From Methylococcales bacterium (GTDB taxonomy: Bacteria; Pseudomonadota; Gammaproteobacteria; Methylococcales; Methylomonadaceae): 52,048 bases of DNA. The notes beneath the pieces are model-generated. The model saw only the letters and a program-made list of their open reading frames with translations, did no database searches and was not told the DNA's origin. Positions 28,751 to 36,500 of the stretch are shown piece after piece. The position numbers and the translations under genes were made by a program. Positions within the stretch are counted from its first letter, which is position 1, and each line of letters starts with the position of its first letter. The DNA lies in assembly GCA_026398895.1 (NCBI GenBank), contig JAPLRZ010000059.1:57726-109773 (forward strand), in the 5' to 3' direction.

Positions 28751-28961
28751 CTCCCCGCACTAAGGGACATAGGTATCTATACATAATTAAGCATAATAAA
28801 AATAATGGCTTATAAAAAAGCCAAACTCCCTCTCCTGCTGGAGAGGGTTGGGGTGAGGAGAATAAAATCAAGTATTTACATTTCCCCTCATCCCAACCTT
28901 CTCCCTCTGGAGAAGGAGTAATAGCACTTGTGTAGATACCTATGCACTAAGGGACGGGGAG
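28751..28961. repeat. nested inverted-repeat element
   Basis: The outer arms CTCCCCG ... CATAGGTATCTA and TAGATACCTATG ... CGGGGAG pair. Each carries CACTAAGGGA in the same orientation. Inside is a second inverted pair, CTCCTGCTGGAGAGGGTTGG with CCCAACCTTCTCCCTCTGGA. With the next repeat it fills the 450 bp before the type IIG gene. No coding frame is credible here. Confidence 0.75.
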
Positions 28962-28970
28962 TTTTACTAC

Positions 28971-29102
28971 TATAGCTAACCGTGGATAAAATGATTACAA
29001 AACCGTTCGCACTGAGCCTGTCGAAGTGTGAATGTGGTTCGACTGTTCGACAAGCTCACAGCTCACCACGAACGGTATCATTTTATTGTGCGTTAGCTCT
29101 AG
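28971..29102 (+). mobile_element. MITE-like element copy A
   Basis: This is a roughly 130-bp element with imperfect terminal inverted repeats. The left end is TATAGCTAACCG with ATAAAATGATTA. The right end is TATCATTTTATTGTGCGTTA and GCTCTA. The core is CCGTTCG ... TTCGACAAGCTCA ... CACCACGAACGG. No transposase is encoded. Three more copies occur at 33.3, 39.6 and 40.2 kb. The apparent early start of the following gene at 29032 lies within it. Confidence 0.8.
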
Positions 29103-29190
29103 GTTGTTATGCCAAACTGCAAGTAATATCTCTATCCACACTCTTCGCACCAATTCAACAAAACCGTTATTACTTGGAAAAAGCAACACC

Positions 29191-32100
29191 ATGATCGATA
29201 CCCAACCGACCAGCAAAAAAAATAATAACGCTTTGTTTAATCCCAAATTTATTAAGAAAGCCATAGAGACCGCTGGCATTCTTAAAGAAGGTGAAATTCC
29301 CGCTAAGCATAAAAAAATTATCGAAAGACGTTTAAGCAATCAGGCTATTCATCAAAAATCCAAAGAACTTGAACAAAGCCATGATTTTTTGATTTTCTTT
29401 AAAGAATTATTGGGTTACAAATCGGTAGGCGACCAGACGAATGCCAAAACGTGGGATGTAATGAATGAACTGAAAGGCATTGATTATGCCCTAGGCGAAT
29501 TTTCTAAAACTCAAAAAATCGTGTGTGTACCGTTTGAGCTTAAAAGCCCCAAGACTTCTGATTTGACTCGCCCCATGTTAGGCAGAACGGAATCGACTGT
29601 TATGCAGGCAGCTCGCTACGCACTGAATAGCCAAGGCACAGCAAAATGGTTTTTAGTCTCTAATTGCTTGGAATTTCGCCTTTATAAATTCCCTGAATCG
29701 ACCAGCCAATACGAACAGTGGTTTATTGAAGACCTGATAAAACCAGAGGAATATGCGCGGTTTGTGTTATTGCTCAGTAAAGCTAATTTATTAGGCGGTA
29801 CAACTGAAACACTGTTTAACGACTCACAACAACAACAAAAAGACATCACCGCTCAACTGTATCGTGATTATCGGCAATTACGCATTGACTTAATTAACGG
29901 CTTAAAAAAAGACAATAACAGCATTCGCCGACAAACAATGGTAAGACTTAGCCAACAGCTATTAGATAGAATACTGTTTATCGCCTTTGCTGAAGACCGC
30001 GACTTACTGCCTAGAAACACCTTAAATAATCGCATTATTGAAAAACCCAGCGTGGGTTATACGGTGTGGGATGTCATAAAAAAACTGTTTACTGACATAG
30101 ACAAAGGCAATACCAAGCTCAATATACCTGAATACAACGGCGGTCTGTTCGCGCCAGATTCAGAATTAGAACAACTGAATGTCAGCGATGACTTACTCAA
30201 AAAATTCAAAATTCTATACGACTATGATTTTGACAACGACATCGGCACACCCGTTTTAGGGCATATTTTTGAACAATCCATTGCTGATTTGGACGAAATT
30301 TATGCCACCGTTAGTGAAGAGCAAGAACTACAAAGTTCTGCTAAAGCAACCAGCACCACAGGCAAGCGCAAACAAGACGGCATTGTCTACACCCCTGAAT
30401 TTATTACCGATTACATTATTCAGCACACCTTAGGCGGTTATTTAAAGCAGAAGCAAGACTGCATAACGCATGAACCAGACAGCGCGGCTTACTGGTTAGC
30501 CTATCGAGAAATATTAGCCAGCACCCGCGTACTTGACCCCGCGTGTGGCAGTGGTGCGTTTTTAATTGGCGCGTTTAAATATCTGAAAAACGAATACGAT
30601 TTTGTCAATCGCCGTATTCAAGCCCTAGACCCGCAACACACCGATTTATTCAGTTTGGATTTAGACGCGGAAATACTCAATAACAATCTGTTTGGTGTTG
30701 ACCTTAATCCCGAATCCATAGAAATCACCCAATTAGCCTTGTGGTTAGAAACCGCTGAACGTGGCAAAAAACTCAAGCCCTTAGATAAAAATATCCAGCA
30801 AGGCAACAGTATCATTCATCATAAACACACTGACAAACAAGCGTTTTTATGGAATGTCCAGTTTAACAAAGTCATGCAGTCTGGCGGTTTTGATGTGGTG
30901 TTAGGCAATCCGCCGTACGTCCGTCAAGAACGCTTAAGCGACATCAAGCCGTATTTACAGGAACATTACCAAACCTATCACGGCGTGGCTGATCTTTACA
31001 CCTACTTTTTTGAATTGGGGCTTAATCTACTGAAAAAAGGTGGGCGTTTAGGCTATATCTCCTCTTCGACATTTTTTAGAACCAACAGCGGCACACCGTT
31101 ACGCGAATTTTTAAAAGTGCAAAGTAACTTGTTAACCGTGATTGATTTTAACGACTACCCCGTATTTGAAGGCGTAACCACTTATCCAGCAATCCTAATC
31201 ATGGAAAAGCCTGAACGCTTACGCAAAAAAGCCCCGCAATCAAACTTTAGTTTTTTAAATATCACCGCCAAAAAAGACCCACAACATGGCGCGTTAAAAC
31301 AGCAACTACAAACTGACTTCGGCGTGATGAAACAAGCCGCGTTAAAAGCCGATGCGTGGCAATTGGAAGATGAACGCTTTTCTACTGTACGACAAAAAAT
31401 CACTAAAGGTTATAAAACCTTGAAAGAGGTTTATAAATCACCTTATCGCGGTGTTTTAACTGGATTGAATAAAGCCTTTGTGATTAATGCCCAGCAATAT
31501 GAACACTTAAAACAAGACGACCCAGACGATGAAATTCTAAAGCCATTTTTAGAAGGCAAGGATTTGAAACGCTGGCGGGCAGAAAGTCGGGATTTGTATT
31601 TGATATTATTTCCCAAAGGTTGGACGTATAAACAATTGGGCTACACCGAAGAAAACACACTCCTCGTTCCCACGCGCCGCGTGGGAATGCCGTCTCAACG
31701 CGCCGCGTTGAACAACACACCGCAGCGCGGTGAAGATGAATTCCCACGCAGCGCGTGGGAACTAGATGAATCGGGTGAATTAACGGAAGCGAAAGCATGG
31801 GATTATGTACAACGAGAATACCCCAACATAGCCAAGCATTTGAATTCATACTCAACACAAGGGCGAAAGCGAGGAGATAAAGGCTATTTTTGGTGGGAAC
31901 TGAGGTCTTGTTCTTATTATAAGCAATTTGAAAAAGAAAAAATTATCTGGTGCGATATTTCCAGTGCTAATAATTTTTCACTTTATAAAGAATCGGTATT
32001 TTTAGCTAATACTGGTTATATCCTACCAACTAACGATTTATTTCTGTTGGGTTATCTGAATTCCTCTGCTTGTGAATGGATATTTAAAGCTAAAAGCACC

Positions 32101-32583
32101 ATGATTAGCGGCGGTTACTATCGCTATATTCGACAATACATTGATACCATCCCCATTCCGACAGCCGATGAAAACCAACAAAAAACCATCGCTGATTTAG
32201 CCGAACAATGCCAAACCCACGCTAAAACCCGTTATGAGTTAGAGCAAAAAGTACAACGCCGTTTTATAGAAAACTTACGCCCTACAGATAACCATGAACC
32301 GCTGAATACTAAACTAACCCAGTGGTGGAAACTATCAACGGTGACAGAATTGGCAACCGAAGCGCGTAAAGCCTTTAAGTTAAAAAAGTCCGAAACGTTA
32401 AAAGTCGATTTAAGCAATCTAACTAAACAAGATGAATGGGAAAAATATCTCAAGAAAAAAACTGGCGAATGGCAAGATACGACTAACACCATTAATGGCT
32501 TAGAGAAACAAATCAATGAAGCCGTTTATACGTTATTTAAACTAACTAAGGAAGAAATCAGTTTGATTGAACGTAGCACCTAA
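29191..32583 (+). CDS. type IIG restriction-modification enzyme (Eco57I-like)
   Basis: This roughly 1130-residue fused endonuclease and N6-adenine methyltransferase has a PD-(D/E)XK-like nuclease at the N-terminus (D98 and E116-x-K118 in FELKSPK). Methyltransferase motif I is LDPACGSGAFLIGAF (about 448-462) and motif IV is GNPPYV (about 572). A TaqI-like target-recognition region runs from about 720 to the end. I start at MIDTQPTSKKNNN because earlier codons lie in the MITE. One polypeptide can both methylate and cut. Residues about 825-857 are encoded by four adjacent DNA hairpins and look like an in-frame repeat insertion in the recognition region. Whether the enzyme is active is unknown. 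Confidence 0.9.
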   Translation: MIDTQPTSKKNNNALFNPKFIKKAIETAGILKEGEIPAKHKKIIERRLSNQAIHQKSKELEQSHDFLIFFKELLGYKSVGDQTNAKTWDVMNELKGIDYALGEFSKTQKIVCVPFELKSPKTSDLTRPMLGRTESTVMQAARYALNSQGTAKWFLVSNCLEFRLYKFPESTSQYEQWFIEDLIKPEEYARFVLLLSKANLLGGTTETLFNDSQQQQKDITAQLYRDYRQLRIDLINGLKKDNNSIRRQTMVRLSQQLLDRILFIAFAEDRDLLPRNTLNNRIIEKPSVGYTVWDVIKKLFTDIDKGNTKLNIPEYNGGLFAPDSELEQLNVSDDLLKKFKILYDYDFDNDIGTPVLGHIFEQSIADLDEIYATVSEEQELQSSAKATSTTGKRKQDGIVYTPEFITDYIIQHTLGGYLKQKQDCITHEPDSAAYWLAYREILASTRVLDPACGSGAFLIGAFKYLKNEYDFVNRRIQALDPQHTDLFSLDLDAEILNNNLFGVDLNPESIEITQLALWLETAERGKKLKPLDKNIQQGNSIIHHKHTDKQAFLWNVQFNKVMQSGGFDVVLGNPPYVRQERLSDIKPYLQEHYQTYHGVADLYTYFFELGLNLLKKGGRLGYISSSTFFRTNSGTPLREFLKVQSNLLTVIDFNDYPVFEGVTTYPAILIMEKPERLRKKAPQSNFSFLNITAKKDPQHGALKQQLQTDFGVMKQAALKADAWQLEDERFSTVRQKITKGYKTLKEVYKSPYRGVLTGLNKAFVINAQQYEHLKQDDPDDEILKPFLEGKDLKRWRAESRDLYLILFPKGWTYKQLGYTEENTLLVPTRRVGMPSQRAALNNTPQRGEDEFPRSAWELDESGELTEAKAWDYVQREYPNIAKHLNSYSTQGRKRGDKGYFWWELRSCSYYKQFEKEKIIWCDISSANNFSLYKESVFLANTGYILPTNDLFLLGYLNSSACEWIFKAKSTMISGGYYRYIRQYIDTIPIPTADENQQKTIADLAEQCQTHAKTRYELEQKVQRRFIENLRPTDNHEPLNTKLTQWWKLSTVTELATEARKAFKLKKSETLKVDLSNLTKQDEWEKYLKKKTGEWQDTTNTINGLEKQINEAVYTLFKLTKEEISLIERST
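31663..31762 (+). repeat. four-hairpin repeat inside type IIG gene
   Basis: Four short palindromes stand in a row: TTCCCACGCGCCGCGTGGGA (31667), CAACGCGCCGCGTTG (31696), CACCGCAGCGCGGTG (31719) and TTCCCACGCAGCGCGTGGGA (31741). This resembles the dispersed CTCGTTCCCACGC repeats of many proteobacteria. The stretch is GC-rich compared with the surrounding gene and stays in frame, coding VPTRRVGMPSQRAALNN and onward. Confidence 0.85.
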
Positions 32584-32639
32584 AACAACAAGCAACCACA
32601 CGCTTAAATTATATGCTGGAGTATCTACTGGTTCTTTTG

Positions 32640-32955
32640 AATCGTATTACCTTTATCGGCACACCATTCAGGCGTAACTGATCGAATATGAATATCCCGT
32701 TGTGGAAACGGAATTTCAATATTACAGTGTTTTCAGTTTCTATTAGTTCCCCGAAATGGAATACAAACCTAGGTTTGTATTCCTGATAAGTAACTAAGCT
32801 TCATTGAAAACCCTGTATGTTCACTTAAGGCTTTTGCGAGTCGAATATGTAAATCGTGAGTGACGGGCATACGATTTATGGTTTCACTGACAAACACCCG
32901 CACTGAAAATAGTAAAGCACTGTCGCCGAATTCAACGCGGATCACGGTTGTTGAT
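32640..32955 (-). pseudogene. mscS-type mechanosensitive channel C-terminal remnant
   Basis: The minus strand reads STTVIRVEFGDSALLFSVRV, then FVSETINRMPVTHDLHIRLA. After an interruption it reads NIEIPFPQRDIHIRSVTPEW. Those are the C-terminal domain and final strand of an MscS/MscK-type channel. The N-terminal pore part is missing. A stop and a 26-bp palindrome separate the last two blocks, so the fragment cannot be functional. Its upstream side is joined to an IS1595-type transposase remnant. Confidence 0.75.
32758..32783. repeat. 26-bp perfect palindrome inside mscS remnant
   Basis: Arms GGAATACAAACCT and AGGTTTGTATTCC are exact reverse complements. The palindrome lies between the SEHTGF and NIEIPFPQRD segments of the broken channel gene, where the family has no insertion. 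On the minus strand it introduces the stop codon TAG. Confidence 0.85.
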
Positions 32956-32959
32956 GGCT

Positions 32960-33263
32960 GTCGGAATGCCTTTATGCCCTGTCACACTATAGACTTCATC
33001 GCAGTCCACCTTGTCGGTCACCTGCACCGCTTGTTTTCGGCTAACGACTCCTTGCCTTAGCTGCTCTGCCATGCGCTGGCTATCAGTGGCACATAAACCC
33101 AGCTCTGCGGCACAAGGGCGGCTGAACTATTCAAGCCCAGAAGATATAAATAACTTATCCATACCTTAATCGATTGATGACAGTCATTCTTTCCCCGTTT
33201 GCGGATTTTATTCGAGCCACAAAATGGGCAATGACAGCCACTTTTCCAACGTAACTTCCTCAT
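32960..33263 (-). pseudogene. IS1595-type transposase remnant
   Basis: The minus strand encodes a zinc-ribbon start, MRKLRWKSGCHCPFCGSNKI, and then KVWISYLYLLGLNSS. After a frame change it reads AELGLCATDSQRMAEQLRQG and TDKVDCDEVYSVTGHKG, which holds the first catalytic Asp/Glu region of IS1595-family (zinc-ribbon, DDE-type) transposases. The rest of the catalytic domain is missing. Frameshift and truncation make it inactive. Confidence 0.65.
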
Positions 33264-33308
33264 TGTTGCGTAAACTTTGCCTTCATCGATTAATTCTTGA
33301 AGTCGTAG

Positions 33309-33425
33309 TAGAGCTAACGCACAATAAAATGATACCGTTCGTGGTGAGCTTGTCGAACCACATTCACCGCTTCGACAAGCTCAGCGCAAACGGTTTTATA
33401 ATCGTTTTATTGACGGTTAGCTATA
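33309..33425 (-). mobile_element. MITE-like element copy B (inverted)
   Basis: This is the same element as copy A in the opposite orientation. It begins TAGAGCTAACGCACAATAAA, has the core CGTTCGTGGTGAGCTTGTCG, and ends CGTTTTATTGACGGTTAGCT. Together with copy A it brackets the type IIG gene and the two pseudogene remnants. Confidence 0.8.
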
Positions 33426-33505
33426 TCATGGGCAAAAAACAAATTCTATCATGTCCTCAAAACACGATATGAGCCTATGATATTTAAATATTGGAGAACA
33501 AAAGG

Positions 33506-36500
33506 CTATTTTTTGCCTTTGAGCAAATCGGTCAGCATAAAATCATTACCTTTGGTATACACCGCTGGATCTTGACTCGAACCCAGCATTTTTTTAGAAA
33601 CAGCGGGTAAGGTTTTGGCGATATTGTCCGCGATACTGTGAGCGGTGATAGGTTCATTGGTGTTTTTCTTGTCTATTTCTTCTGCTATTAGATAGGTAAA
33701 TAAACCATGCCCCAAACTTTTCAGCTCCATCGCTTCTTGATCTTTTGTAGCGGCGGCAATGACAGTAATCCCTAATGAGCGACTTAATCTACGCGATAGA
33801 TAACGTTGCCCATTTTCTAATTTACTGAAAGCATTCAAGCCTGCGCCTGAGTAACAGGCATCAACCATTAACAGGATGTGCTGTATTTTGGAATTTTTGA
33901 AAATATCGCTTAATTCGCTAGAGGTGATCCCATAAGTGGCAATTTGTTCAGCCGTTGGCTCTAGTTTGGTTTCGTGAGGTAAAAAATACCATTCCTTACC
34001 TAATGCCATGCCGTGTCCTGCGAAGTAAATAACTAATACATCTTGCTGCACACCTTGGCTTAGTTCTTTAAGTTCAGCCAAAATCTGTGGCTTGGTGGCT
34101 TTTTCGTTGATTAGAACCTTGCTGGCGATCATATTGGAATTGTTTTTTATCGTTGTTCCAATCAAGTTCGCATCGGCAACGCTGTAATGTAGATTCAAAT
34201 TGTGGTCGCTGTATTTGTTGATACCAACCGTCATAAGACGCACGGCGGATTGGTATGCTTTGGTTTTACCATCAAAACTGATTTCAGAGCTGCTGTTTTC
34301 AATGCCCATGTCATTGCTGGCAACCACTTTCAGGGTGTTTTTACCTGCACTGGGGCTAATATTGAGAGCTAACATACGGTGTTCGGCATCATCCGATGTT
34401 GACTTAGTGATAACAGCCTCTTCATTACTAATGAGTTTGCCATTATGATAAAGCTGTATTTTATCGATACCACCACCGCGATCATAAACATCCAATTTTA
34501 ATGCGACTTTATCGCCTGTAGTTTGCTGCTCTGCCAACTGTAAATCTACTTTAGGCGGCAGACTAAATCCCTCGTCTACCCTGTTAGGATTACTATTCAA
34601 GTAAGCCTGATTTTGTAACACATTGGTCAATAAACCTGGTTCGTAATAGTTTTCCGAGAAACTATCCAAGGGAATTTCATTTTTTTCATCGACCATCCAA
34701 CTGAAATTTTCTATCGAATCATCTGAACCATCGAAACGACCAAACTCATCCATCACTGTCCAGCCTTGTAGTGAGGAATATAAGCGCAATATTTTTTTGC
34801 CCGTTGCAACATCCCACAATGCTGAATCACCATTCGCTAACACGGTGAGCAATTTTTTACCGTCTTCTAATAGCTTGGCAAACTTAATCGGGTTTTCTTT
34901 ATTTTGTACACTGAGTTGAATATGACCTTGTGCATTACCTACCCGCACCGTGCCATCTTTAGCGACATAGGTGTATGTTTCTTTGATGTTATCAATAGTA
35001 TCCACGTCTTCTTGAAACCCACCTGCTGGTTTTTTGCTACCCGTTGCGATAGACCAGTCTGACAACATACCATTGGCTGATCCCACAGACAGGGTATCAT
35101 TGTTCTTAAAGCGCATATAAATAAGGTTTTCACCCGCATTAGCTAAGGATTTAACAATTTTACCCGTGGCGAGGTCAATAATATCTATCGCATCGGTGAT
35201 GGATTTTGCTTTATTATCCTTAGTCACTGCATAAACCCCAGCTTGGCGACTTAGCACTGCGCCGTAGTGTTGGTCATTGCTCAGTGCCAGATTATTCACC
35301 ACACCGCGTTCATGATCGAACGACCAGCGTTCTTTGCTTAGTTTGGTATCCCATAAACTCAGTTTATGGTCTCCCGTATTCATTAACAACAGACGACCGT
35401 CGTCAGTAGTTACAAAATGATTAATATCTGCCCCATCAATAGCCAATTTGTCATCAATCATTGAACTAATAATATCGTGAGGACCAATTCCTGCTGTGCT
35501 GGAAATTGATAATAACTCGCCCTTATCATCAACGGCACTGATGTCAGTTAATGCTTGTTCTTTACGCCCTGTCACAATTTTACGTTGTACACCGCGTTGA
35601 AAATCCCAGATTCTAACTGAACCATCTTCCAGTAATAATGACAAAAATTGTTTATTGGCACTCAGTTGTAAACGCTTGACCCGTCCTGCACTGTTTTTCA
35701 TCTTGAGTTCAGCGAAAGTGGGTTTCCTTTTATCATCAACCGTCAAGTCAGAATCAGGTACGGTACTGGAATAAGGGGTAGCTGGGGTAGCTGCATTGAC
35801 GGTAGAGGTTTGCAATGATGAAATTTGCTGATCTAGGTTAAAGATAGGAATAACAGGAGGAATAATAGTAGTAGTAGGAGGAGAATTAACCGTTAATTCA
35901 TTGATAGAGGCGGTATTATCAGAGAAAAGATAACCCAAACTACTGGCTAAACCGCGTAGATAAGCAACATCATAAGAACCCGCCGTGTTTGCTAATCGAG
36001 CAATACTATTCTGACTAAAAAATCCACCGACACTAAATTCCGCTATGCCAGTGATACCCGCTGTACTACTGGTATCACCGTTAATAAAACCCGAAAAACT
36101 GGCTGGGGTAAAGTTGTCAATCGTCCCACCCAAACCTATAGTTTGACTGCTAGGGGTAACGCTTAGTACAGGCGTGATGCTGTATAAAAACCAATTACCT
36201 GTGGTGGCATAAGCGGGTGTTGTTCCTGTATAGGGCTGAGCATAATGTTTGTTGGGGGCAGTCATGCCATTGAGGATATTTTGTGCAGGGTCGGTGGAAT
36301 AGACCGTCCATTGATTGGCGGTAAGCGGTGTCGTTGAACCTGAATTATTGACAAATTTCCCCTCGATGGCTGTCAGGACAATATTACCAGTTCCCGTGTT
36401 GATGCTTGCTCCTGCGCCTAAAGTTAGAGTTGCAATACCTAAATCACGATCGGCTGCAATTGCGTTAGGATCACCTGCAATGGCGGTGAAACCGCCATTG

